From NCBI GenBank assembly GCA_025656455.1, contig JAHXHS010000039.1:1-49103 (forward strand): a DNA stretch of 49,103 nt, read 5' to 3'. The notes beneath the pieces were generated by a model. The model was not told the DNA's origin. It saw only the letters and a program-made list of their open reading frames with translations, and ran no database searches. Below, one piece after another: positions 1 through 6,856 of the stretch. How positions within the stretch are numbered: the first letter of the stretch is position 1; each line of letters opens with the position of its first letter. A program made the translations under genes and the position numbers. This stretch comes from Candidatus Thiodiazotropha sp. (ex Epidulcina cf. delphinae). Its GTDB lineage: Bacteria > Pseudomonadota > Gammaproteobacteria > Chromatiales > Chromatiaceae.

Positions 1-2
1 AG

Positions 3-215
3 GGACAACGGGTAAAGAAGGTCACCGCCGACGGGACCACGATCTACCACTATGATCAAAATGGCAAGTTGATCGCGGAAACCCAAGCCGACGGGACAAT
101 GCAGCGAGAGTATGTGTGGTTGGATGACCAGCCCATCGTGCAGGTAGAGGCGGATGGTGCTTTGCACTATCTGCATGCCGACCATCTCAATACGCCGCGG
201 TCCGCGACCGACAGT
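3..215 (+). pseudogene. RHS/YD-repeat protein, C-terminal core fragment
   Basis: The frame is open from the left window edge and reads YD-repeat sequence: IYHYDQNGKLIAE, then YVWLDDQPIVQVE, then YLHADHLNTPRSATD. The last is the signature that closes the RHS core just before the variable toxin tip. After SATDS the frame enters unrelated DNA of the type GGGACA..CATCATTTTC, so no variable C-terminal domain follows. RHS proteins are large secreted or surface polymorphic toxins, and this is only the last part of such a core. The upstream gene lies outside the window, so it may be longer. I call it a truncated RHS end because family sequence stops abruptly at a repeat-type junction. Confidence 0.8.
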
Positions 216-292
216 AAACGGGGACAGCCATCATTTTCGCAACCCCAAAAAAAGCCCCGCCAAAATAAACGGGGACACTCATCATTTTCCTT

Positions 293-328
293 AAAAAAAG
301 CCCCGCCCAGAGTTGAGCCGGGCTTTTT
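293..328. terminator. Rho-independent terminator-like hairpin
   Basis: AAAAAGCCCCGC and GAGCCGGGCTTTTT form a GC-rich stem flanked by A and T runs, so it could work on either strand. It sits between the RHS end and the minus-strand SymE-like remnant. Confidence 0.5.
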
Positions 329-331
329 GTC

Positions 332-388
332 TCAGTCCTCCACCAAGGTCAGCACCAAACAGCCCGGCATGACCCGCGTCTTAGCCGG
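332..388 (-). pseudogene. SymE-like toxin, C-terminal scrap
   Basis: Reading leftward, the minus strand encodes PAKTRVMPGCLVLTLVED and a stop. RVMPGCLVLT is the typical end of SymE-family toxins, and a longer relative lies at 1911-2159. Only about 18 codons remain. The upstream side switches at GGACACCCACCC, a border motif seen elsewhere in this window. It cannot encode a functional toxin. Confidence 0.55.
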
Positions 389-450
389 ACACCCACCCAA
401 ATGGGCGTTATGAGAGGATAAATAGGGACAGTCATCGTTTTTTCGTTTTT

Positions 451-747
451 GCTGCCATTCAGCCGGCCACGGGCGTCACCCTAACGGTGGATCCGGCTAG
501 TCCCCAAGCCGCGGGCACCACGGTGGTGTTCACCGCCCAGGGCCAGGGGGGCAATGTGGGCCAGTATGAATACCAGTTCTGGCACTATGGGCCGGATACC
601 GGTGGCGCCTGGCAGATACAGGACTGGAGCACGGCAAATACCTATACGCTCACGACCACGAAAGCCGCCTCGGTGGGTAGCCACACGGTTCAGGTCAGGG
701 TGCGTAATGTGGGCTCGACGGCTAGCTACGAAGCGTATCGGCAATAA
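451..747 (+). pseudogene. Triple-tyrosine/RHS-associated domain fragment
   Basis: An open frame with no convincing start reads AAIQPATGVTLTVDPASPQAAG and later YEYQFWHYGPD, YTLTTTKAASVGSHTVQVRV and VGSTASYEAY. This resembles a short beta-sandwich module found in multidomain extracellular proteins (triple-tyrosine-type repeats) and sometimes in RHS-like proteins. The frame is joined on its left to a repeat border motif and ends at TAA. I interpret it as one displaced domain of a former large surface protein. The family name is tentative. A GTG at 487 could start an 86-residue product, but no ribosome-binding site supports it. Confidence 0.5.
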
Positions 748-766
748 ACAAGACACCCACCCCAAA

Positions 767-797
767 AAAAGCCCCACCCGGAGATGAGCGGGGCTTT
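767..797. terminator. Terminator-like hairpin
   Basis: AAAGCCCC pairs with GGGGCTTT around a short loop, just after the triple-tyrosine fragment. It closely resembles the hairpin at 293-328, suggesting that both came from duplicated DNA. Confidence 0.5.
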
Positions 798-949
798 CTC
801 GTTCAAGCCTCTTCGGCGGTTAAGACCAGACATCCGTGCACGGGCAAAGCTGTGGGTATATGGAGTTTCTGCGGGGGTGGGTTACGGATCCTCGACGAGC
901 TCGCCCCAAGTATCGATGCAGTCAAAAGTGTGATAAGAAATCACTTAAC

Positions 950-990
950 AGGTCATAAGCCTTGACTATTACCCTGTAATGACCTATTAT
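950..990 (+). promoter_or_regulatory. stbDE promoter with overlapping operator
   Basis: TTGACT (962-967) and TATTAT (985-990) are separated by 17 bp, a near-consensus sigma-70 promoter. An exact inverted repeat, AGGTCAT (950-956) and ATGACCT (979-985), straddles it. This is what autoregulation by a toxin-antitoxin complex would need. The motifs are seen; the operator role is inferred. Confidence 0.55.
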
Positions 991-1025
991 TAGTCCACTT
1001 AATGAGTCATTCTAAGGAAGTAATC

Positions 1026-1280
1026 ATGGCATCTACACACCCCATCCTGGCAGATGTTAGTGCTGGAATTTCAGAGCTGAAAAAAAACCCAATGTCGGTA
1101 ATTTCGCAGGGCGACGGAGCACCCGTTGCTATTCTCAACCGGAATGAACCGGTGTTCTATGCCGTGCCTGCCGATGCCTACGAAGAATTGATAAACAAAC
1201 TCGAAGACGTTGAGCTGGCTGCTATTGTTCGTGCTCGTTTGGATCAGCCTGAAATTGAGGTTGCATTGGATGACCTATAG
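1026..1280 (+). CDS. stbD: Antitoxin, StbD/Phd-YefM family
   Basis: An 84-residue protein beginning MASTHPILADVSAGISELKK. The text NPMSVISQGDGAPVAILNRN and FYAVPADAYEEL match the StbD/RelB-type antitoxins of the Phd/YefM fold. These bind DNA through the N-terminus and neutralise a RelE/ParE-like toxin with the C-terminus. The ATG at 1026 is preferred over one at 1002 because AAGGA lies at the correct distance before it. Its 3' end overlaps the toxin gene by 11 bp, indicating translational coupling. It is likely autoregulated through the inverted repeat in the promoter upstream. The pair appears intact, unlike its neighbours. Confidence 0.85.
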   Translation: MASTHPILADVSAGISELKKNPMSVISQGDGAPVAILNRNEPVFYAVPADAYEELINKLEDVELAAIVRARLDQPEIEVALDDL

Positions 1281-1554
1281 GCTGGTGTTTAAAGTTTCGG
1301 CTAAAAAAGAGTGGGACCAACTCGATGCTACGATACGCACACAATTCAAAAAGAAACTGGAAGAACGTATCGAGACTCCAAGAGTAGAAAGCTCACGACT
1401 GAATGGTATGCAGGACTGCTACAAAATTAAACTGCGCAGCGCCGGTTATCGCCTTGTCTATCAAGTGCGTGACGCTGATCTCATTGTTTCGGTAGTCGCC
1501 GTAGGTAAGCGTGAGCGTAATGCAGTTTATAAAGCCGCAGTAAGGCGAATTTAA
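1270..1554 (+). CDS. stbE: RelE/ParE-family toxin (StbE-like)
   Basis: 94 residues starting MTYRLVFKVSAKKEWDQLD. The order is a first strand, then KEWDQLD...QFKKKLEERI helices, then LNGMQDCYKIKLRSAGYRLV and a final VVAVGKRERNAVY, the usual RelE-superfamily layout. StbE/RelE toxins are typically ribosome-dependent mRNA interferases. C-terminal basic and aromatic residues (K..RE.NAVY) are present. The start lies inside the antitoxin gene, 11 bp before its stop, so the two are co-translated. No frameshift or truncation is seen, so the module may be active. Confidence 0.85.
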   Translation: MTYRLVFKVSAKKEWDQLDATIRTQFKKKLEERIETPRVESSRLNGMQDCYKIKLRSAGYRLVYQVRDADLIVSVVAVGKRERNAVYKAAVRRI

Positions 1555-1770
1555 AACAGAACCGAAAAAGAAAGAAGAAAGGGAAAGGGGTCGAAAGGGA
1601 AAGGGGTCAAGTTGCTTGTTTATGGATACTGGACGTATGCCAAGACTGTAGAGCGCCAAATTACCATCGTAGTTTTTCCAAATTTGCCGGTCATAGGATT
1701 TCATGATTTTACGACCGGTTTGCCACTTTCTCATCGTAGCTAATTTTCTGTTTACCGGATTCTCGCCGTG

Positions 1771-1802
1771 GGTACTACCCGGTACTACCCGCGGTACTAC
1801 CC
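1771..1802. repeat. GGTACTACCC, three tandem copies
   Basis: Copies occupy 1771-1780, 1781-1790 and 1793-1802, the last separated by GC. The unit is nearly palindromic. Its function is unknown. Confidence 0.8.
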
Positions 1803-1850
1803 GGACATCCACCCTAAAACCCCCGCCGGGTAAACAGGGACACAAAAACG

Positions 1851-1871
1851 AAAGGGGCCTACGGCCCCTTT
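1851..1871. terminator. GC-rich hairpin, possible bidirectional terminator
   Basis: AAAGGGGCC (1851-1859) pairs perfectly with GGCCCCTTT (1863-1871) across a 3-nt loop. It lies between the end of stbE and the end of the minus-strand SymE remnant, as expected for a terminator of convergent genes. The T tract is short. Confidence 0.5.
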
Positions 1872-1910
1872 GCTCTATGCTGTCAGTTAAATGGTAGGTC
1901 CCATAACGGA

Positions 1911-2159
1911 TCAAGAAACATCGTCATGAGCGTCCTCCCGTACTGGGGTCAGCACCAGACAACCGGGCCTGACCCGAACCTTGATCGGTGTACCGATGGC
2001 GAACCCGGCCTCGTTCAGCCATCGGCCTTTCATCTGTATCCAGGGCACCTTGACCGAGCAGTTTGTCGTGCCGGGAGGGGCGTCCTTGCGAGGGGTATAG
2101 TAGTAATACAGCTTGCCGACGGTCTGCCGTTTCTCGGTGGTGATTTTTACCAGGCGTGG
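1911..2159 (-). pseudogene. SymE-family toxin, 5'-truncated
   Basis: The minus strand reads about 82 codons: KITTEKRQTVGKLYYYY, then CSVKVPWIQMKGRWLNEAGF, then KVRVRPGCLVLTP, ending at TGA. VPWIQMKGRWLNEAGF with a following RPGCLVLT is the hallmark of SymE-like toxins, which have an AbrB-type fold; E. coli SymE is an SOS-induced toxin controlled by an antisense RNA. A TAG lies in frame four to five codons upstream of the recognised part and no ATG, GTG or TTG stands between, so the N-terminus is missing. A start at the internal ATG of QMKGRW would leave only the C-terminal half. I therefore call a remnant. It is a fuller relative of the scrap at 332-388. Confidence 0.7.
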
Positions 2160-2217
2160 ATTACCCTCGAATCGCTATCGGTGTCTTAACAGGAATACTA
2201 AGCGCGCAGATTTATCC

Positions 2218-2323
2218 CGTACGTAACATTTCAAATGATAAAATGCCTTTTTTCATGATAATATTCACGTACAGTATTTTTTTGTTGATCATGCTGAGTT
2301 GGGGTGCTAGCTTTTACCGTACG
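2218..2323 (+). promoter_or_regulatory. hipBA upstream region with CGTAC motifs at 50-bp spacing
   Basis: CGTAC occurs at 2218, 2268 and 2318, exactly 50 bp apart, each preceded by C or A and within AT-rich DNA (CCCGTACGTAAC, CACGTACAGTAT, ACCGTACGATAT). HipB-type repressors bind several spaced operators upstream of their own operon. These are candidates on position only. Confidence 0.35.
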
Positions 2324-2345
2324 ATATATTTTTGGCACAACAACC

Positions 2346-2609
2346 ATGGCAAAGAGCAACATCACTTACGGGACAATCCGAACAACCGAAGAGTTCGGCC
2401 GGCTGGTGCGCGCCCATCGCAAAAGCCGACACCTCACGCTCGAAACGGTCTCCGGTCTGGGTAATCTGAGTACGCGCTTCCTGTCTGAGTTCGAACGAGG
2501 CAAGGAGACTGCCGAGATCGGCAAGATCCTGAAGGCACTACGAACCCTGGGTTTGGAGGTCGCTGTTCAACCACGTGCTAACACCATCACCAAGGATGAG
2601 CCATCGTGA
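2346..2609 (+). CDS. hipB: HipB-like antitoxin/transcriptional repressor
   Basis: 87 residues starting MAKSNITYGTIRTTEEFGRL. A helix-turn-helix of the Xre type covers about residues 14-65: FGRLVRAHRKSRHLTLETVS, then LSTRFLSEFERGKETAEIGK. This matches HipB, which represses its own operon and neutralises the HipA kinase. The ATG at 2346 fits the family length; an earlier in-frame TTG at 2304 would add an atypical leader. The stop overlaps the hipA GTG (GTGA, 2606-2609). Because hipA next door is broken, this antitoxin is probably an orphan in practice, though it could still act as a regulator. Confidence 0.85.
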   Translation: MAKSNITYGTIRTTEEFGRLVRAHRKSRHLTLETVSGLGNLSTRFLSEFERGKETAEIGKILKALRTLGLEVAVQPRANTITKDEPS

Positions 2610-4065
2610 TCGACCCCGATGCACTCAACGTCTGGCACAGGCAGCGCTTGGTAGGCTATCTATGGCGGAATCCGCTTGGCCTGATCGGCTTTCGCTACGA
2701 CTCCGACTGGGCCCGCCACCAATAACTTCGCCATCTCACTCACTCTCCCCCTGAGTACCGATAACTTTACAGCCGAAGACGGCATTGCCCATCGCTTCTT
2801 CGCCAACCTGCTTCCAGAAGGCGGTGTTCGGGAGCACATCATCCGCGACCTGAAGATCCCAAATACAGATTTTGATCTGCTTAGCGCCATCGGTGGCGAG
2901 TGCGCCGGGGCGCTATCGATCCTGCCGGTAGAACGAACACCTTCGGAGCAGCGCCGTTACCATCCCATAACAAACGAAGTACTCGCGAACCTAGTGTACT
3001 GTCTCATACTAATGCGTGATATCAGCGTGACGCCAGGCCATTGGCCGCTAGGCGCGTGGCGCAGGGAATGGCGCGCCCTTTCCAAGCCACGCAACAACGC
3101 GGACGATGGCCTGGCGTCGCGCCCGGAGGGAGGCACGCCAAGGCCCCAATCCTGCGTTGCGCCGCTTGACAAGGGCCTGCCATTGCCACAGTACACAAGC
3201 GGCCCGGCGTGGCCAGATCTACGGGACCTGGCCGACAGACGAACGTCCCCGGCTCTCCCTGGCCGGTGCTCAGGACAAGTGTCCGGTACTTGTACAAAAC
3301 GGCGATTATTTCCTGCCGCAACAAGAAGCGCCTTCCAGCCACATCCTGAAATTCGAGTTGGCGGACTATCGTCATCTACCCGCTTATGAAACCTTCACCA
3401 CCCTGCTCGCCGGTTCAATCGGCCTGCAGGTGGTGGAGATCGAGCTGCAATCCATTGAACAGGTCCGTTATGCACTGATCGCACGTTATGATCGTGTATT
3501 GGATGAACAGGGCGAAGTACAGCGACTACATCAGGAGGACTTCTGTCAGGCCCTTGGGTACGGGTACGAGAAAAAATACCAAGAGCATGGCGGACCCACC
3601 TTTGCCCAATGCTTCCGCCTGGTGCTGGATACTTCCAGTGAACCGGCAATTGATTCACTGCACCTCCTGCGCTGGCAGATCTTCAATGTGCTGGCGGGCA
3701 ACTCGGATGGTCATGCAAAAAACCTATCCCTGCTGCATCTGCCCAATGGAGAGACTCGCCTAGCCCCCTTCTACGACCTGATCTGCACGCGTGCGATTGA
3801 GCGTATCGACTACCACCTCGCATTTGATGTTGGCGGCAAACGAAACCCCGATGCAATCACACAAGCCCACTGGGATAGGCTGGCGGAGCAGTGTGATGTG
3901 AGAGCGCGGTTTCTGGGTAGCCTGCTGGAAGAGACCGCTGCACGGTTACTGGAGAATTTGGCTCAGGTGAAAGAAACCTTTAAGGTGCGTTTCGGCGCTT
4001 ACCCGGCCCTTCAGCGCATCGAGCAACTAGTAACCAAACAGTGCCAACGCATCACCAAGAGGTAG
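2606..4065 (+). pseudogene. hipA: HipA-family Ser/Thr kinase toxin, disrupted
   Basis: Translation starts at a GTG overlapping the hipB stop and reads LVGYLWRNPLGLIGFRYDSD, then stops at 2723. The family sequence resumes in another frame from 2721: NNFAISLTLPLSTDNFTAED, HRFFANLLPEGGVREHI, AIGGECAGALSILP. This shows a one-base frameshift. Around 2991 the reading enters a roughly 205-bp inverted-repeat insertion. The kinase part continues in a third frame from about 3209: RLSLAGAQDK (nucleotide loop), SSHILKFE, NVLAGNSDGHAKNLSLLH (catalytic loop) and APFYDLICT (metal-binding DFG-like). HipA phosphorylates glutamyl-tRNA synthetase in E. coli. Two independent lesions make an active toxin very unlikely. 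The stop after ITKR gives a normal C-terminus. Confidence 0.85.
2991..3199. mobile_element. MITE-like element inserted in hipA
   Basis: GTGTACTGT (2994-3002) and ACAGTACAC (3188-3196) are exact terminal inverted repeats, flanked by CTAG on the left and CAAG on the right. The roughly 205-bp interior has no credible gene. Read on the minus strand, it shares GGCANGCCCTTNTCAAG, CGCAACGC, GCGTTGTTGCG and CACGCGCCTAGC-like blocks with the larger element at 6050-6362, so both belong to one family. It splits hipA between EVLANLV and the nucleotide-binding loop. Confidence 0.7.
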
Positions 4066-4193
4066 CGGATACTATCCAGACGACCAGTAACAAAAACCCG
4101 CCACTCGAAAGCCGGGCGGAGTGGCACAGATAACACCCTTCCTCTACACACCTGCTAAGATAGCCGTCAACTCGATCCAACAGGAAATCAAGC

Positions 4194-4808
4194 ATGCAAC
4201 ACAAGTTCCGTCTGCTGCAGCTATCGCTACTGGCGTTGCTCGCTTTCCTAGTTCCGGGCCTAGTGGTGGCGGGTAAGTTCTATAAATGCATCGACGCCAA
4301 TGGTGAGATCCAGTACCAGCAAGTGGCCTGTGATTCCACCACTGAACAAAACACGGTCCGCGTCTATACTGAGCCTAAGCATCGCTCTCAACTGGGTTCG
4401 ACCTTGATCGGCACGTCCGAATATATCGCCGAGGGGGTTGAGCCGGCGTCAGTAAATAGAGTGAGGTTCCAAACAGGACTGACTCATGTTCTTGGACTGT
4501 TGGAACCGATCAAGACTGCCGTGGTTCAGTTCTATATGATGAACGGTGGTTGGCCTGAAACGCCTCAAGCGATGGGTTTTGAGCAAGAAAATCTTAACAG
4601 TTCGCAAATAGAGGAGCTGTTGATGGGAGACGGAGGGGTGATTGTCGCCTGGCTCAGCAACGAATTCGGCGCTGAGAAAAAAGTCGTATTGATCCCAACG
4701 CCGGTGATGGACGGCACCAGCTTTGAATGGCGCTGCCTGGCCAATTTCCCCGCACAAGCCTTGAACTTGGGCGGCGCAACCCTATGCGAGTCAAGGTCCT
4801 CACACTAG
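4194..4808 (+). CDS. Secreted DUF4124 protein with pilin-like C-terminal domain
   Basis: 204 residues. Residues 1-26 form a Sec signal peptide (basic start, hydrophobic LSLLALLAFLVPGLVVA, then G). Residues 27-60 (KFYKCIDANGEIQYQQVACD) match DUF4124, a small periplasmic domain with two cysteines. The C-terminal half (LEPIKTAVVQFYMMNGGWPE, ... VVLIPTPVMDGTSFEWRC) resembles the globular head of type IV pilins: a helix followed by strands and a late cysteine in a F-E-W-R-C context. There is no prepilin-peptidase N-terminus, so it is not a pilin itself. It lies a few kilobases from the Pil-Chp cluster and converges on zapE with an 11-bp gap. A role in pilus-linked functions is inference. Confidence 0.6.
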   Translation: MQHKFRLLQLSLLALLAFLVPGLVVAGKFYKCIDANGEIQYQQVACDSTTEQNTVRVYTEPKHRSQLGSTLIGTSEYIAEGVEPASVNRVRFQTGLTHVLGLLEPIKTAVVQFYMMNGGWPETPQAMGFEQENLNSSQIEELLMGDGGVIVAWLSNEFGAEKKVVLIPTPVMDGTSFEWRCLANFPAQALNLGGATLCESRSSH

Positions 4809-4819
4809 GCTGAAAACTC

Positions 4820-5893
4820 TCAACCGATATGCGGTGCCTCCAAATAGGCGGCGGACTGCATCTGCTGAAGACGGCTGGCTGTTCGTTTAAACTCAAACGC
4901 CAGGCGTGTGCCGGTATAGAGTCTGTCGGACCTCTCCTCGGCGCTGATCACCAGTTTGACTTTTTGATCGTAGAAGACATCGACCAGATTGATGAAACGC
5001 CGGGTGCGATCGTCCCAGGTGCCGTCGAGATGGGGAATATCCGAGATAAACACGGTATGGTGACAACGGGCCAGCTCGAGATAGTCGTTCTGCCAGCGCG
5101 GCGGCCCGCACAATGCGTTGAAATCGCACCAGATCACACCGCCTGCCCGCTTGAGGTATCTGACCGGGCGCCCGGGCACCGTGAACCGCCCCATATTTTC
5201 CACGCTCCCATTCGCCAAGCGATCGAACTCGCGGCTTAAACTGATCGTGGCGGCATCACCCAATGGCGTGTGATAAACAGCAGAGGTTTCGAACAGTTGC
5301 AACCTGTAATCCTTGTTTCCCTGTAACTCGACAATCCGGTTGGTTCGTTTGAGAATATCGATAGCGGGCAAGAAACTCTCTCGCTGGATCCCTCCACGAT
5401 AGAGATTGTCGGGATGCTGATTGGAAGTAGTCACCAGGGTTATCCGCGATTTTTCCATCGCCTCCAGCAGACTGCGCATGAGCATAGCGTCGCCGATATC
5501 GATGACATTGAACTCGTCGAGGCACAGAACACGCATTCGCCCCGCCATCTCCGACACAATCTGTTCCATGGGCGTCCCACTGCCTTCACGCTGTTTCAAC
5601 TGGCTGTGGATTTGCCGCATGAAACTGTGGAAGTGGTTGCGCTCGATACCGATCCCTTTCTGCTTTTGATAAAAGAGATCCATCAGCCAGGTCTTTCCCC
5701 TGCCGACCCCTCCCCAAAGATAGATACCTTTCACTGGCTCAATCCGTTTTTTCCGAAACCAGCTACGGGGCTTGGGCGTTTCTTGGAGTTCTCCGACCAA
5801 TCGATCAAAGGCCTCTAAGATGCTTTCCTGGTGCGGATCCCGCTCAAATCCCTTCTCCGACAGAAGCGCCTTGTAGTGTTTTAATAGGGACAT
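4820..5893 (-). CDS. zapE: Cell division protein ZapE (AFG1-family ATPase)
   Basis: 357 residues, the normal length for ZapE. It has a Walker A GGVGRGKT preceded by GIYLW, a Walker B RVLCLDEFNV, a sensor TLVTTSN, and the conserved YRGGIQRESFLPAI and late FISDIPHL..RRFINLVD. ZapE is an AAA+ type ATPase that associates with the Z-ring under stress in E. coli; mitochondrial AFG1 is related. The ATG at 5893 follows a weak purine tract on the minus strand. It is the last gene on the left of a repeat-filled gap and is convergent with the DUF4124 gene. Confidence 0.95.
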   Translation of the reverse strand: MSLLKHYKALLSEKGFERDPHQESILEAFDRLVGELQETPKPRSWFRKKRIEPVKGIYLWGGVGRGKTWLMDLFYQKQKGIGIERNHFHSFMRQIHSQLKQREGSGTPMEQIVSEMAGRMRVLCLDEFNVIDIGDAMLMRSLLEAMEKSRITLVTTSNQHPDNLYRGGIQRESFLPAIDILKRTNRIVELQGNKDYRLQLFETSAVYHTPLGDAATISLSREFDRLANGSVENMGRFTVPGRPVRYLKRAGGVIWCDFNALCGPPRWQNDYLELARCHHTVFISDIPHLDGTWDDRTRRFINLVDVFYDQKVKLVISAEERSDRLYTGTRLAFEFKRTASRLQQMQSAAYLEAPHIG

Positions 5894-5959
5894 TGGATAG
5901 TTGGTTCAGGCAGGGAGATCGCTACCGATACATCGCTGAGAACATACGGCAAAAAGAGA

Positions 5960-6036
5960 CTCTCGCAAAGGTCGCCAAGCTCGCAAAGAACCCTCAGACC
6001 TTACGTTCCTGGTGTACTTTGCGAGCTTGGCGAGAG
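5960..6036. repeat. Palindromic repeat, CTCTCGCAAAG family
   Basis: The left arm begins CTCTCGCAAAGGTCGCCAAG at 5960, and the right arm TTTGCGAGCTTGGCGAGAG ends at 6036. The same arms recur at 27483-27615 and 33581-33712, and as a half copy near 43760. They lie only between genes and could fold into long hairpins. Confidence 0.8.
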
Positions 6037-6049
6037 AAATTTTGCATAC

Positions 6050-6362
6050 CTAGTACTCCGTCAACCTAATAACTTAGGATGCAGTGTGCCCCACATCATC
6101 CAAGGCAAGGCGCAGTCCGCAGGGAGAAGTGGCACATGGATGTGCCGTTTACGGACCGAAGGATGGAATGGCATGCCCTTTTCAAGGACTGCAACGCCGC
6201 ATTGGATGATGTGGGGCGCACCCTTTGGGCCAGCCAGGAAGCGGCCATCTGCGTTGTTGCGCTCCCTTGAATTAGCGACGGCTAGTCCTGCGCTCGCACG
6301 CCTAGCAGCTAGCCGCTTCCTGACTGGCTGCATCCTAAGTTATTAGGTTGACGGAGTACTAG
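6050..6362. mobile_element. MITE-like element with 35-bp perfect terminal inverted repeats
   Basis: Positions 6050-6084 and 6328-6362 are exact reverse complements, starting CTAGTACTCCGTCAACC. If the outer CTAG is the duplicated target, the element proper is TACTCCG...CGGAGTA, with a 4-bp CTAG duplication as in IS5-type insertions. The interior is non-coding. It shares blocks with the element in hipA and carries a GCACATGGATGTGC hairpin module also seen at 25741 and 48968. It lies between zapE and chpC. Confidence 0.8.
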
Positions 6363-6379
6363 CCTGTGATTGAAAACCA

Positions 6380-6856
6380 TTAAGGCAGATTGACGACGAC
6401 GTCCAATACCCGGCTTTCGATCTCATCAAGATCGGGGATGATGGCGGGACTGAGGTCCAGTTCCACAGGCTGTTTGACCAGCGGGTCCGGATCATCCTCC
6501 TCTGGATTCACCGGCAGAACATTCTCAGCACTGACTCTAACCAGGCTGGGAATCGATTGCAGCACCAGACCGATATGGGAGAGGCGTTCATCGCCGCTGA
6601 GGGCATTGATGATCAGGATCCTGCCCCGCTGCCCCGGGATGACCACTCGCTCGCCGCGCATCCCTTCGAAGGAGACCACCGGCATCATTACACCACGCCA
6701 AGCGAGGTTTCCGAGAAACCATGCCGGCGCATCATCGGCGGGCTCCGGCTGTTGGTAATCCATCACCTCGGCTATCACGGCATTGGGCAACAGCAACCGC
6801 TGCTCATGCAATGGGATGAGCACGCTTCTGACCTCCTCGACAACGGTTTGATTCAT
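6380..6856 (-). CDS. chpC: Pilus chemotaxis CheW-like protein ChpC
   Basis: 158 residues with one CheW-like fold: VRSVLIPLHEQRLLLPNAVIAEV at residues 10-32, WFLGNLAWRGVMMPVVSFEG around 46-65, then GRILIINALSG and GLVLQSIPSLVRV. CheW proteins couple receptors to a CheA kinase. In P. aeruginosa ChpC is a second CheW of the Pil-Chp pathway. The ATG overlaps the end of chpA (ATGA), so the two are co-translated. A long acidic, proline-containing tail after residue 115 (PEEDDPDP) is unremarkable for the family. Confidence 0.85.
   Translation of the reverse strand: MNQTVVEEVRSVLIPLHEQRLLLPNAVIAEVMDYQQPEPADDAPAWFLGNLAWRGVMMPVVSFEGMRGERVVIPGQRGRILIINALSGDERLSHIGLVLQSIPSLVRVSAENVLPVNPEEDDPDPLVKQPVELDLSPAIIPDLDEIESRVLDVVVNLP

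Larger units (their letters stand above)
216..443. repeat. Junction motif AAACGGGGACAnnCATCnTTTT, three copies
   Basis: Related copies begin near 216 (AAACGGGGACAGCCATCATT), 267 (AAACGGGGACACTCATCATT) and 420 (AAATAGGGACAGTCATCGTT). Each stands at a switch between unrelated coding remnants. A looser relative, AAACAGGGACACAAAAACG, is near 1832. I read them as borders of REP-associated mobile DNA. That reading is inference; the repetition is seen directly. Confidence 0.5.
1555..1910. other. Non-coding gap with short repeats
   Basis: No convincing gene was seen. It holds a direct duplication of AGGGAAAGGGGTC near 1578-1612, three GGTACTACCC units, and a strong GC hairpin at 1851-1871. A 173-codon minus-strand open frame crosses it and runs antisense to stbE. 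It shows no family resemblance and a low-complexity mix, so it is not called. Confidence 0.5.

Noticed and set aside
1393..1914. A 173-codon minus-strand open frame overlapping stbE
   Set aside because: It runs antisense to the toxin, contains repeated GGTACTACCC DNA and has no recognisable domain.
2156..2464. A 102-codon plus-strand frame before hipB
   Set aside because: It overlaps hipB in another frame, has no ribosome-binding site and lies over the likely operator region.
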